From the NCBI RefSeq assembly GCF_040869045.1, contig NC_090321.1, positions 132,113,689-132,177,688 on the forward strand: a stretch of DNA of 64,000 bases, written 5' to 3'. Below the pieces are notes generated by a model that ran no database searches, was not told the DNA's origin, and saw nothing but the letters and a program-made list of their open reading frames with translations. The DNA comes from Eurosta solidaginis (lineage: Eukaryota > Arthropoda > Insecta > Diptera > Tephritidae). Shown here piece after piece: positions 9,451 through 20,592 of the stretch; the stretch's first letter is position 1; the number at the start of each line of letters is the position of its first letter. A program made the position numbers and the translations under genes.

Positions 9451-11332
9451 ATGAATAACGAAATTTTATCCTTAATCAAAGAGAGAAATACATTTTACAA
9501 ACTGAAGAAGAAGTATCAGAATAACTTGTATTTCGAAACTCAATTTAGAACTTTGAAAACTTTAACGCACAATAAAATAAACAGAGCCAGAAAAGATTTT
9601 TATGGAAGCCAGATAGAACAAAATATCGAATCTAGCGCTAAAACATGGAGAGTTCTTAATCAATTATATATGGGCAAAAGAATGCATCGTCTCTGGAAAT
9701 CTCTCAAATAGAATACAATGATAAAGTTTTAACAAAACATTCTGACATAGACGATACATTTAATAACTATTTTATAAACATTACAAACACTCCGGAAAAC
9801 TTTGAGTACTCTCCAGAGCCCGAAGCTGAAGTACCTCATCCTTTTGATATGAGTCACTGCAATATCGAGGAAGTAAGCCGTGCAATTTGTAGCCTTAACC
9901 CAAGGTCGGCCAACGGTCCCCATGGAATTTCAACAAAATTTTTACAGAAATATAAAGACGTGTTATCTGGTCCCTTGTCGAATTTAATAAATCAGTGCTT
10001 CAAGAGCGGTCAGTATCCAGATGAATTAAAAATCGGGTCTGCAGTTCCCACTCACAAATCTGGAAGCAAGGAGGTTTGCTCAGACTACAGGTCAATAACA
10101 AAATTGAGTGCAATCGACAAGGTTTACGAAAGCATTTTGCTGAACCGACTCAAACATTTTATTAAAATTAACAATATAATAAGCGATAATCAGTTTTAAT
10201 TTACCGAAAACTCGAGCACATTATCTGCCAATATCAATTGCACCGAATTTTTACGAAAACTTAGATAAGAAAAAATATGTTGCAATGCTCTCAATAGATC
10301 TCAGCAAAGCGTTTGACTCAGTAAATATCTATATTATGACCCAAAAGCTTAAGGAGTCGGGAGTTAATGGCAGTGCTATTAACCTCTGTCAAAATCAAAG
10401 ATACAAAAAGCTCAATTAAAAATGTTAAATCTGGCGTTCCACAAGGATCGAAGTTAGCTGCCACATTATTTTTATTATATATAAACAACATGTTTAAACT
10501 TGACTTGAATGGAATTCCGCAGTTGTATGCTACTGATACTCTCGATGACCTCTTGGTTAATATGCAAAGAGATCTTAAGTTAATTTCACAATCGTTTCAG
10601 CGTAATTTATTAAAAATTAATCTATCTAAAACTAACTTTATAATATTCAACAATTATAAAAATATACCTAGTTTTAATGATTTGAAGGGAATTTATCTGG
10701 ATGGCAGCTTTATTTCGAGAGTCGACAATTTAAAGTACCTCGGAATTTGGTTTGATGCCAATTTAAACTGGCGTGAACATATAAACAAACTGAAAATGAA
10801 ATTTATACCACTAAATTTTGCTATTTATAAAAATCGAAAACTTATTCCACAAAAACACATCTGCCTTCTGTACAACGCCTTGGTTATGTCACCTATTAAT
10901 TATTTAAATCCAATTTGGAACACTTGTTCCGAACAGCTAACAAATGAAATACAAAGAATTCAAAATAAAATAATAAAAAACATTTTAAATTTGCCGCTAA
11001 GGACAGCGAGTGAACTGCTATACCAAGACAGGCTTGATGTACGCAAGAACTCCATCCTTCAAACTTTAATATTATTTTATAAAATTAAAAATAACTTAAT
11101 AAAGCATAATTTAGACATTCCCGAAGAATCTACCGCAGAATATACACTTACAATTAGAATAAATATGAAACCACGTATCTTTCGAACGGAAAGATGTGCA
11201 AAATCACTAAGACATTATGGTGTTAAACTTTTCAACAAACTTCCAGTTGAAGTTAAAAATGCAAGAAATGTGCAATGCTTTAAAGTCGAGCAAAAACGAC
11301 TACTTCTTACAAATTTTGATTTTAATATATAG
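9451..11332 (+). pseudogene. LINE reverse transcriptase region, several frames
   Basis: Three open segments (9451-9711, 9849-10199, 10367-11332) carry the RT order: NGPHGISTKFLQKYKDVLSG, SDYRSITKLSAIDKVYES, then SGVPQGSKLAATLFLLYINN and KYLGIWFDANLNWREHINKL. The catalytic box FADD/YADD is replaced by YATDT near residue 54 of the last segment, which removes catalytic Asp residues. The bases between segments read LSIDLSKAFDSVN with a frameshift. The stop at 11330-11332 is the natural end of ORF2; the gypsy inserted one base after it. Confidence 0.85.
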
Positions 11333-11333
11333 A

Positions 11334-11647
11334 TGTGGGATTATAATCCGGCAGCACAACTCCATCTGGCAACACAACTTTATCTGACAACGCAACTGAC
11401 AGAACTTGACGAAGACTATGACAACGAAAAGACGACGACAACTTGAACAAGAACAACGAACAGACAGTTCAGATTTAAAAGCCGCCGCGCATAGACACGA
11501 AAAACCTTAATAGAAGTATTACAACAAATTTAATAATCTAAAAAACTAAAACTGTATTAAATATATTACTAACAAATATCACATGAATTATTTAAATAAA
11601 TGCTCATTTATATAAAAACTAAATCGATAATCATTTCTGAACCCACA
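11334..11647 (+). repeat. 5' LTR of the 11.3-17.6 kb gypsy
   Basis: Starts TGTGGGATTATAATCC and ends TTCTGAACCCACA (TG...CA termini), 314 bp, near-identical to 17331-17644; one difference seen is aatag versus aatat in the ccttaata[g/t]aagtatt block. Confidence 0.93.
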
Positions 11648-11649
11648 AG

Positions 11650-11667
11650 TGGTGTCAGAAGCGGAAA
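11650..11667 (+). other. Primer-binding site, tRNA-Leu type
   Basis: TGGTGTCAGAAGCGGAAA starts two bases after the 5' LTR and is complementary to the 3' end of an insect tRNA-Leu (CCACTTCTGACACCA type) with few mismatches. Confidence 0.75.
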
Positions 11668-12029
11668 AGTTCGCTTAAATTCTTGCGTGTGTGTCAGCTT
11701 GTGCGTGCGTGCTGGGAAAGATTTTGAAAATTACGATATTTCTTAAAGTATTGGAACATATGTACGTTTAAATGAACGTAATATGTAATACGCACACTAG
11801 TGTCGTGCAAATGCATAATACTTAGAAGTGTATTGGTGCCAAAGCTCAGAATTTGTGTCTGGCTGTACAATTTTTGTGGCGTGTTGGAGCTAACGGGGAT
11901 TCCTAGAGCCGTTAACCCAAGCCAATAGTCATATAACGCGCATCAACGCTACAGAGTGACGCGGCAGCGAAGCCGAAGTTGAAAGTTCGCGAAAACTGAA
12001 CATCGCAAACTGAACATCACAAACAGAAC

Positions 12030-12435
12030 ATCGCAGAGTAGATGTGACAACTAGTGACATTGGAATTAAAAGGTTATAAAAAGAGTGAATAATAAATACT
12101 TTAAACGTCGCTGTGTAGATGCGATGATATTTGAATAAGCGTGGGAGTGAAAAGCAACAGCAGTGCAAATCGCAGAGTAGACGCGATAGTTGTTGTCAGC
12201 ACGCAGAAAGCAAATCAGTTGGTATTGAATGTAAACATCGCTGTGTAGATGCGATAGTATTTGAACTATCGTGTGTGTGAAAAGTAACTCCACAATGCAA
12301 ATTACAGAGTAGTTGCGATAGTTGACTCATCAACAACGAATTAACATTGAATCAAATATTGTAAATATCGCCGAGTAGACGCGATTGTGAGTGGAAAAAA
12401 AAAAACAGCAGTATACAACGCAGAGTAGACGCGGT
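12030..12435 (+). repeat. Seven copies of a 19-bp mini-hairpin in the gypsy 5' leader
   Basis: The consensus ATCGC(A/T)GAGTAGA(C/T)GCGAT occurs at 12030, 12107, 12169, 12237, 12300, 12367 and 12417. The ends ATCGC and GCGAT are complementary, giving a 5-bp stem and a 9-base loop; copies at 12169, 12237 and 12367 keep the stem perfectly. Spacing is 50-77 bases. The copies lie in the untranslated leader between the primer site and gag. Function is unknown; a packaging, dimerisation or protein-binding role is conjecture. Confidence 0.8.
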
Positions 12436-13227
12436 ATAAAGAAGGCATTTAGCAGCAGTGCACAGTACAGAGGCGAGATCGTAAAAATTCTTCTTCGTAT
12501 ATGTATATTTGTATGTACAATTGTAACAGGTATGCCTTAAGTAGATAGAAAGAGAAAAATATTTAGTTCTAAAACGCTAATCACTACATTTTGAATAAAT
12601 ATAAAGATAACCGTGTGAGAAAATAACTCAATTGTATTTGTAACAAGAATTCAGAATATTTTAATTTGATTGAAATTGTCGAAGACAAAGTAATTACTAA
12701 CTTTTGTATAAACCTATATCTTAAAAGATAGGACAGCATTTTGAATTTCAATTACATACTGTAACAACCTATCAATTTTAATTTGTTTACATTGATGTTC
12801 ATTCTTATTGGAACTTTTCGGAAAGAGAGAAAACTAGAGTAAGACTTCTAATTGCAAGTTATATGAAATATATTGTACACTAAGAAGTATAAAAGAGATA
12901 AACTTATGGAAAGTAGTAAAATTGCAATTACTAAAGCCCAATTGGAAATGTCAATGCATTGTAAATACATTCTTACAAGAATAATTCAATGTTAACTAAA
13001 ATCTTATGGGAAAGCTAAAAAGAAATATATCTTAAACCAAGTTAGAGTGAAAGTATTTCCTATGTATTCTTATTGAAGAGTTGAAAAGTACCCATATTTT
13101 CTTTCATTATACACACAATTTCATAAACCTTTTTACTTACTAATATTAAAAATTCAAATTTATTTAATAATAACTAAGATCAGTTTTAACAATTTATAGG
13201 TTTATCATATAAGCTTAAGAATTCAGA

Positions 13228-15297
13228 ATGGACAGGGATGAGATATTTTCACTAACGGTAGTTGCATTAAAAGCGAAATTAGGAGATTTAGGATTACCGA
13301 CAAACGGGCGTAAATCAACGTTGCAAGATAGATTGTGCGAACACTTCGGTCTTACTGTAGACGAGGAGGATGGCTCTGATAGTCAAAACGAGTACCTCCA
13401 ATCGTGTATTTTGCCGGCAGAAAGAGTGGGGCGCCCGGCTTTCACTTTGCGTGATATTGAGGGCTCACTTTCTTCATTTAGTGGTACGGGGCAGCCTTCA
13501 GTTGAAGAATGGCTTGATGATTTCGAAGCAAATGCCACGGCGGTGCAGTGGGGTGAACTGCAAAAGTTTATTTATGGTAAGCAGCTATTAAAGGGTGCTG
13601 CGAAAATTTTCGTTCGCAGTCAGCGGGGAATCGCCAGTTGGGATTTGCTTAAGCGATCATTACAAAAGGAGTTTGGGGTTGTAGTCTCATCGATTGAGGT
13701 GCATCGCGTATTAAGGAGCCGCCGTAAACGCCCTAACGAGGATTCTAGGGAATATCTATATTCACTTATGGAAATAGGCAGACCGATAAATTTAGACGAT
13801 AAGAGCCTTATCGAATATTTTATTGAGGGCATTCCCGACTCTCGAGGAAACAAAGCCAATATGTATCAGGCACGTTCGATTGATGAGTTAAAAACTCAAA
13901 TTCTTATTTATGAGAAGGTTCGTTCAGGTCGTCAACCCAGTTCAAGCCAGTCTCAAAATAAGCAAGAAGATATAAATAACAAGAAAGCTGTCAAGCCCCA
14001 AGCGACTGATGTGAAACGTTGCTACAAATGTGGTGAACCAGGGCATATGGCCAACAGTTGTTCGCGTCCTAGGCAGTCTTCATGCTTCGGTTGTAAGCAA
14101 CAAGGGCACCGTATTGCAGATTGCCCGCAAACAAATAGCGTTAAAATAAAGAGTGAAACAGCTCACGTAAATACTATAGAAACTATACATGCGTCGACCA
14201 TAGGGTGTGTAGTTTTCAAAGATCTAATGATCAACTCTTTCAGATTTTCAGCATTACTCGACACGGGTTGTGACCTATGCTTATTGCGATACGACGTTCT
14301 AATTATGTTAGGTGAGATCGAGCTCTCTAAGGAAAAACATCAGCTGAAAGGTATAGGGAATAGTATACTTAATACACTTGGTAGTTTCGATTATAGGATC
14401 AACGTTGATGAAGTCGAACTAGACATAACATTCCATGTTGTACGTGAGCGCGATATAATGTACGAAGCGATAATAGGTAATAACGTATTAAAGCAGGTAG
14501 ATTTAGTAATAACGGGAAATAACGTCGAGTTTAAACGTAAGATGAACAACGGAAACCCCTCGGACCCTGTAGAGCAAGAGTCCAAGAGTCCTGACTCAGT
14601 TTTGTTAGATGAGTTTAAGGATCTGTGCTTGGAGGTGCAAGCGGAGTTAAAGGAAATGCGTAACGTAGATTTGTCCCACATAAAAGGTAAACATGAGACG
14701 GAGATAGAACGGTTAATTGAATCCTATTCCCCTAGGAAACCTCAGCAGTCTCCAGTTTCCATGAAGATTTGCTTAACAGATGACAACCCAGTATTTCAAG
14801 GTCCTCGGCGTATGTCGTATTCGGATAAATGTATCGTCGATAAACAAATAGCGGAATGGCTAGAAGAAGGCATCATCCTTCCTAGCGCTTCCGAATATGC
14901 ATCGCCAATCGTACTGGTAGCAAAGAAGGACGGTACTAAGCGATTATGTTGTGATTATCGCCGCATTAATGAGAAAATTATGAGAGATAATTTCCCAATG
15001 CCACTTATGGATGACGTCCTTGAAAGGCTACAGGGGTCACGAATTTTCTCTACCTTAGATTTAAGAAACGGGTTCTTTCATGTTCCAGTTGAAGAGGGGT
15101 CACGGAAGTATACCTCATTCGTGATTCATCAAGGTCAATACGAGTTTGCTTACGTACCATTTGGAATATCCAATTCTCCAGCAGTGTTCACCCGTTACAT
15201 ATTTGCTGTTTTCATAGACTTGATAAGAACAGGCACCGTTGTAGCATATATGGACGATCTTATAATTCCTTCACGGGACTTACGACGAGGGAATTGA
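13228..15297 (+). CDS. Gag-protease-RT polyprotein (5' part), gypsy type
   Basis: A 689-residue frame opening with MDRDEIFSLTVVALKAKLGD, a SAP-like motif (residues 5-40). Gag follows (about 65-235), then two CCHC knuckles, CYKCGEPGHMANSC and CFGCKQQGHRIADC (about 266-305). The aspartic protease has LLDTGCD near residue 345 and IIGNNVL near 425. The RT fingers and palm run from about residue 540, with CCDYRRINEK near 574, FSTLDLRNGFFHVP and the catalytic YMDD near 675. Gag and pol share one frame, so no gag-pol frameshift is needed up to here. A single extra base near 15280 (ggacttacgacgag) throws the frame into a stop at 15295-15297; the rest of RT resumes at 15302. The start is the first ATG after a long leader. 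Confidence 0.93.
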   Translation: MDRDEIFSLTVVALKAKLGDLGLPTNGRKSTLQDRLCEHFGLTVDEEDGSDSQNEYLQSCILPAERVGRPAFTLRDIEGSLSSFSGTGQPSVEEWLDDFEANATAVQWGELQKFIYGKQLLKGAAKIFVRSQRGIASWDLLKRSLQKEFGVVVSSIEVHRVLRSRRKRPNEDSREYLYSLMEIGRPINLDDKSLIEYFIEGIPDSRGNKANMYQARSIDELKTQILIYEKVRSGRQPSSSQSQNKQEDINNKKAVKPQATDVKRCYKCGEPGHMANSCSRPRQSSCFGCKQQGHRIADCPQTNSVKIKSETAHVNTIETIHASTIGCVVFKDLMINSFRFSALLDTGCDLCLLRYDVLIMLGEIELSKEKHQLKGIGNSILNTLGSFDYRINVDEVELDITFHVVRERDIMYEAIIGNNVLKQVDLVITGNNVEFKRKMNNGNPSDPVEQESKSPDSVLLDEFKDLCLEVQAELKEMRNVDLSHIKGKHETEIERLIESYSPRKPQQSPVSMKICLTDDNPVFQGPRRMSYSDKCIVDKQIAEWLEEGIILPSASEYASPIVLVAKKDGTKRLCCDYRRINEKIMRDNFPMPLMDDVLERLQGSRIFSTLDLRNGFFHVPVEEGSRKYTSFVIHQGQYEFAYVPFGISNSPAVFTRYIFAVFIDLIRTGTVVAYMDDLIIPSRDLRRGN

Positions 15298-15301
15298 GAA
15301 A

Positions 15302-16147
15302 TTGAAAGCCGTGTTAGGTAGGGCAGCAGATTACAATTTACGCATCAAGTGGGAGAAATGTCAATTTCTTAAAACAAAGGTAGATTTCTTTGGCTACATT
15401 TTGGAGAATGGCACCATAAGGCCATCTGAAGCCAAAACAAATGCGGTGAAATCTTTTAAAGAGCCAGTTAACAGGAAAGGCATTCAACGATTTCTAGGGC
15501 TAACATCTTACTTCCGGCGATTTATCGAAGGTTATGCAGTGATCGCCAAACCCCTGTCTGACCTTTTGCGGAAGGATGCAAAGTTCGTTTTTGAAGAGGA
15601 ACAACGGGTAGCATTTCGACAGTTAATAGAGGCATTAGTCAAAGCACCAGTCTTGCGATTGTACAACCCGAAGGCGCACACTGAGGTTCATACGGATGCA
15701 TCAAAGTACGGTTACGGAGCTGTACTTTTGCAAAAGGATAGTGAAGACCAACAACTACACCCGATTCAGTATATGAGCCGAAAGACAAAGCCGGCAGAGG
15801 AGAAGTACCACTCATATGAGTTGGAAGTTCTGGCTATAGTGGAAGCGCTTAAGAAGTGGAGGGTATATTTGCTTGGGATTCCATTCAAAATCGTGACGGA
15901 TTGCAACGCCTTCACCATGACTATGAAAAAGAAAGATATTCCGCTAAGAGTATCACGTTGGGCGATGATGTTGCAAGACTATGAATATGTAATCGAACAT
16001 AGAAGTGGATCAAAAATGCGTCACGTCGACGCATTAAGTAGGATGGCATGTCTCTTGTTGGAAGATTCTCTTATACATAGACTCAAACAAGCGCAACGAC
16101 AAGATGATTGGATTAGGGCGGTATGTAAAGTATTAGAAAAAGAGTAA
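15302..16147 (+). pseudogene. RT thumb and RNase H of the same polyprotein, frame-shifted
   Basis: This reads on in the next frame after the break: RT connection (RFLGLTSYFRRFIEGYAVIAK) and RNase H with EVHTDASKYGYGAVLLQ, YHSYELEVLAIVEALKKW and TDCNAFTM, supplying the D-E-D residues of RNase H, then HVDALSRM. It ends in a stop at 16145-16147 inside a slipped duplication of about 25 bases (atgtaaagtattagaaaaa occurs twice, 16120-16175), which is the cause of the second break. Confidence 0.88.
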
Positions 16148-16216
16148 ATGTATGTAAAGTATTAGAAAAAAGAGTAAAGAGAAAAAGAGTATGAAGACTT
16201 CTTTGTAAACCATGAT

Positions 16217-17343
16217 GTGCTCTACAAAGACCCAGTAAAGGAATTATTAGTGGTGCCCTCACTCATGGAAGATGAGATTATACGCACGGCGCATAAGCAG
16301 GGACATGTTTCGTCAAAAAAGACCCAAGATGCCGTTGAAAAAACCTTTTTTATACCTCAGCTAAGACCCAAAGTAGAAAAGGTCGTTAGGAGTTGTGTAC
16401 AGTGTTTAGTTACAAATGCCAAGACAGGAAAAAAGGAGGGTTTCCTTAATCCTATCGATAAGGAAGACCGACCCCTATGCACTTTACATATAGACCATGT
16501 TGGCCCGATGGAGCAAACGAAAAAGCAATATAATTATATCCTGGTCGTTGTTCATTCTCAAAATTTGTATGGCTATATCCCACGAAAAATACAGGGGCAG
16601 AGGCTGTCGTAGATCGACTATCGAATCAGGCAGCAGTTTTTGGAAATCCAAAGCGCGTAATAACAGATCGGGGGGCCGCATTCACAAGTAATCTCTTCAA
16701 AGAATACTGTGAGAAAGAAGGTATCCAGCATTTGCTCATCGCCACAGGCGTACCACGAGGTAACGGACAAGTGGAACGTATCCACCAAATCGTAGTTCCA
16801 ATGGTATCAAAGCTGTGTATGGAAGAGCCGGGAAATTGGTATAGGCACATAAATCGTGTACAACAGGCAATTAACAACACGCCAACGCGCAGTACTAAGG
16901 TTTCCCCGTTTAAGGTTTTGACAGGTTTGAATATGAGGGCTCCGGGATTACCTGAATTCAATGAATTGTTGGAAATAGCAGCCATTGAAGAGTTAGAGTC
17001 AGAACGCGAAGAAATACGTGAGCAAGCTAAAAGAAACATTGAGCTGATACAAAATGAGAATAAACGAAATTTCAATTCTGGTAGAAAGGACGCGGTTAAA
17101 TATAAGCCGAATGAGCTCGTAGCCATTAAGCGAACGCAGTTCGGGACCGGTATGAAGTTGAGGCCCAAGTATTTAGGTCCATATAAGGTAGTAAAGGCAT
17201 TGGCTCACGATAGATATGAGGTGAAAAAGGTTGGCGAATGTGAAGGTCCGGGGTGCACCACTACCGTCGCCGAGTTTATGAAAAAATGGGAGCCATCGTT
17301 CGAGACGAACGATAAGTCAGGAGGGCCGAATGTGGGATTATAA
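16217..17343 (+). pseudogene. Integrase of the same polyprotein, frame-shifted in the middle
   Basis: The N-terminal HHCC zinc motif is visible (HKQGHVSSKKT ... CVQCLVTNAKTGKK), then the first catalytic Asp in TLHIDHVGPM. A frame change near 16560-16600 ends the first segment at 16612; the second resumes with NPKRVITDRGAAFTS (second Asp) and VPRGNGQVERIHQ (catalytic Glu), and a C-terminal domain with ELVAIKRTQFGTGMKL and YLGPYKVVKAL. No chromodomain is seen. The stop at 17341-17343 overlaps the start of the 3' LTR. Confidence 0.88.
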
Positions 17344-17644
17344 TCCGGCAGCACAACTCCATCTGGCAACACAACTTTATCTGACAACGCAACTGACAGA
17401 ACTTGACGAAGACTATGACAACGAAAAGACGACGACAACTTGAACAAGAACAACGAACAGACAGTTCAGATTTAAAAGCCGCCGCGCATAGACACGAAAA
17501 ACCTTAATATAAGTATTACAACAAATTTAATAATCTAAAAAACTAAAACTGTATTAAATATATTACTAACAAATATCACATGAATTATTTAAATAAATGC
17601 TCATTTATATAAAAACTAAATCGATAATCATTTCTGAACCCACA
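17331..17644 (+). repeat. 3' LTR of the 11.3-17.6 kb gypsy
   Basis: 314 bp, TG...CA ends, preceded by the purine tract caggagggccgaa and followed by the target duplication taga. The LINE 3' UTR resumes immediately after. Confidence 0.93.
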
Positions 17645-17863
17645 TAGATGCAAAGTACGTTCTACACTATATTTTTAATTGTACTCATATAATATTAAAT
17701 TATTAAGCTATTTCGTTACTGTTGTCTTTCATTGTAACCTCTCATAATAATTGATAACAAATATAGTAAAATAGAAATAAGCTATTTTCTCTCGCAAAAA
17801 CTTCGCTTTTTTGGAGAAATCTTGTAATAATTTTAAACTTTGTTGGCAATAAAGAAAAAAAAA

Positions 17864-18855
17864 TATCTGGGGTAGACACAGCGTCTTAAAGGGGCACATT
17901 CGGCCGCCGAGATATGCATCATTAAAAAAAGCTATATCTACCCCGGACCCTGAATTTTTATTTTTCCATTTTTATGGCTTATGAATTATTTAAAAAAAAA
18001 GCTAACTACTCTTTACCACAAAGATCACATTCTCACCTTGCACTTGCAAAAAATTATTTTTTAATGACAAATATACATAAATATTGAAAATCACTTGCAC
18101 AAAAGACTTGAAATATTTTATCGGCACTCGCGAAAACACAAAAGTTCGTTTATTTGTATCAGTTATACAGCTAGAGATGTGCAACTTTGAAATAGTCATT
18201 ATTATTGGTGGTGTGTGTTTGCGTCGATATCTGGTGATGACAGATTTCTCCTTCATGCCAAAAACGTCGTTGACTCCAACGATGAAGGTACCCGGTCTCC
18301 CCTACATAATTCTCTTTATTGAATCTTTGTTAGTTTGATCGATTAGTAGATATTGAACTCTTAGTGTTTCTCAAAAATGGTGTCCCCAAGAAAAAATTAA
18401 GAAAAGACGTAAACAAAAATACAAAACTTTCGGCAAAAATCAATCCTTTGGTAAAAATTTAAAAAAATTATCAAAACCACACATTTAATAAATACATAAA
18501 TAAATATCGTTAGCATCAAACATAAAGTGGCCCTCTGTACTTTTTAACGTGTCTGATCTTTCTACAATGAAACGTACGCTAGAAATCGGCCGTGATGTGA
18601 TTAATGACAATCGGCTGGCATGAGAGCTTTGAGCGTCGATTTATCGAAATAAATGTATTAAACTCAAAAATATTTACATATGTATATCATATTATTGTCC
18701 CTCTCAGTTCCAGGAACACGTGATTAAAGTGTTTAAACGCAATTTCGTACCAATCTGTATATATTACAAAGGATTAAATTTAAATCCGCCTAATTAATCG
18801 CAAAAATGCAGACGGTTTTGAGGAATACATACTTTAGTGGAAAGAATCTAAATAT
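17864..18855. other. AT-rich sequence without recognisable genes
   Basis: No protein resemblance. The piece gagaccgggtaccttcatcg (inverted, near 18275-18305) loosely mirrors gagaccggggtagcttcgtc at 6422, suggesting two diverged copies of one repeat end. The 84-codon open frames on both strands at 18002-18338 overlap each other and have no family signature. Confidence 0.5.
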
Positions 18856-19380
18856 TGTGACGATTATGAGTGACACTAAGTGATACTCACATCCCTAGTG
18901 TGATGCTAAGTAAATAAAGTCACAACAACAATAAAGCAGAGAGTTACTTGTATCTACATAAACGAATCAATCATTATGTCTACATATATGTAGGCACACG
19001 CAGCTGAGAAGCAAGGCACGACCACATGCATATATCTGAGATACTCCTGAAAGTATGCAATGAGAGAAGCTATAAACTCGTGCAATTGTAGTTACAGCTG
19101 AGAAATTTGAGAGCTGACGAAAACTAGTAGATTCTGGAAATGGAAGCGCCTAGAAGATGTGAACGAGGTAATCAGAGAGTATAAAAGGCCGCAAATACAG
19201 AGGCGCTAAAAATCAGTTTCATTTGAGCTATCAATCGGTTTGGTTGTCAAGCATAAGTGTTATTGTGAAGTACTTTAATAAAGGCCATTTTTCCATTATT
19301 CAATATTGGAGTTATTTACAATTTAGTGATACGAACTTAGCAAAAGGGCAAATAAGAGGATTTGCAGTAAATTCGTTACA
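18856..19380 (+). repeat. 5' LTR of the deleted gypsy
   Basis: Starts TGTGACGATTATGAG and ends AAATTCGTTACA; TATA box in gagtataaaaggcc (about 19177) and a polyadenylation signal in taataaaggcc (about 19278). Confidence 0.9.
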
Positions 19381-19431
19381 ATTGGTTTCAGAAGAGGAAT
19401 TGTTGAATAAATTCCAGAGGACAACAAGGAC

Positions 19432-20592
19432 ATGGCAAAGTTCAGTGAATTAAAGATCCAGCAACTGAAGAAGGAGTTGGAGAACCGTGGATTGAATACA
19501 ACCGGCATTAAACTCGAACTTCAGGCACGACTACGAGAGGCAATGGAAGCAGAAGGAATTGATGTGGACGAGTATGTCTTTTATCCTGATGGGGACGAGA
19601 CAACAACAAAAATTGAAGAGAAAAACGAAACATCGCAGACAGTTACGAGCACAGACTTGAACATGATTTTGGCTGCAATATCTGCTCAAACATCGACAGT
19701 ATCATCTCAATTGGAAGGACAGAAAACGTATATGTCATCACAGATGGAATCCCAAGAGACACGAATAACATCGAAGATTGAACCACAAGAAACGTGTATG
19801 TCAGAAATGTCGACACAGATTACATCGAAGATTGAAGCACAAGAAACGCGTATGTCAGAAATGTCGACACAGATTACATCGAAGGTTGAAGCACAAGAAA
19901 CGCGTATGTCAGAAATGTCGACGCAGATTACATCCATGATGGAAACTCAACTGGAAGAGCAAAAGACATATATGACATCTCAGTTGGCTGAGCAGTTGAA
20001 AGCATAGGAGGCCCGCATATCCTCGCAGCTGGAGGCACAGGAGATAAGGGTAACATCAAAGCTGGAGGCACAGGATACAAAAATTGTGCAGCTCGAGGAC
20101 AAAATTTATGCCGAGATAGAAGCTTTGAGAGGTCGTATACAGGAGTTGCAAATGAATCAACCAGCTGTTTCAGCGAGTAATCCAAAGGTAAAAACACCAT
20201 CCTTTGACGGTTCTGTTCCTTTCCAGGTATTTAAGATTCAGTTTGAGAAGACCGCAGCAGTGAACAACTGGAGTGCTGAAGATAAAGTGGCTGCACTGTT
20301 CATGGCATTGAAAGGGCCTGCAGATGAGATTTTACAAACCATTCCAGAGGGCGAACGGAACTGTTATGAAGCATTGATGGGTGCTCTAGAGAGACGATAC
20401 GGAGAAAGATTATGCGCTATAAGAACCAGGATATACCACTTAACTTTAGTTTGCAGAAAGGATTCAGTAGTAATCGAGTACTGGTGGAGAAGACTCGACA
20501 AAAACCACGGAAGTCAAAGGCAAAGGTTAATAGATAGAATGGGCCAAATAAAGCAAAATCAAAAGTACCTGCGAGAGAAATACTGGCATTGA
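19432..20592 (+). pseudogene. Gag with SAP motif and coiled coil, one in-frame stop
   Basis: The frame starts MAKFSELKIQQLKKELENRG, a SAP-type helix pair (residues 1-38). It is followed by a Gln/Glu-rich region with four imperfect tandem units of about 19 residues (TSKIEAQETRMSEMSTQ), likely a coiled coil. A single TAG at 20005-20007 interrupts; the same frame continues with SSQLEAQEIRVTSKLEAQD, then the gag core TPSFDGSVPFQVFKIQFEK, WSAEDKVAALFMALKGPA and ALERRYGE. The coiled repeats vary in unit number between elements of this kind. After about 20410 the sequence jumps to unrelated pol remnants, marking the internal deletion. Confidence 0.85.

Larger units (their letters stand above)
11334..17644 (+). 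mobile_element. Complete gypsy-superfamily LTR retrotransposon, 6311 bp, TAGA target duplication
   Basis: Two 314-bp LTRs flank a gag-pol region, with the tRNA-Leu-type primer site after the 5' LTR and a purine tract before the 3' LTR. The 4-bp target duplication taga lies at 11330-11333 and 17645-17648. The LTRs differ at only about one position, so the insertion is young. No env is present. The Leu primer site and fused gag-pol recall the mdg3/micropia/blastopia groups, but the subgroup is inference. Coding is broken by at least three frame changes. Confidence 0.93.
8258..17863 (+). mobile_element. CR1/Jockey-like LINE, interrupted by a SINE and a complete gypsy element
   Basis: Pieces at 8258-8770, 9156-11333 and 17645-17863 join into one non-LTR retrotransposon: ORF1 C-terminus, endonuclease, reverse transcriptase, 3' UTR and an A-rich tail (aataaagaaaaaaaaa at about 17848-17863). 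The SINE at 8771-9155 and the gypsy at 11334-17644 carry their own target duplications, so both arrived after the LINE. Reading frames are broken at many places, so this copy is dead. The clade call is from motif style only. Confidence 0.8.

Noticed and set aside
6422..18305. 6.4-kb and 18.3-kb gagaccggg... words as the two ends of one large transposon
   Set aside because: The match is short and imperfect, intervening elements have their own complete boundaries, and no target duplication was found.
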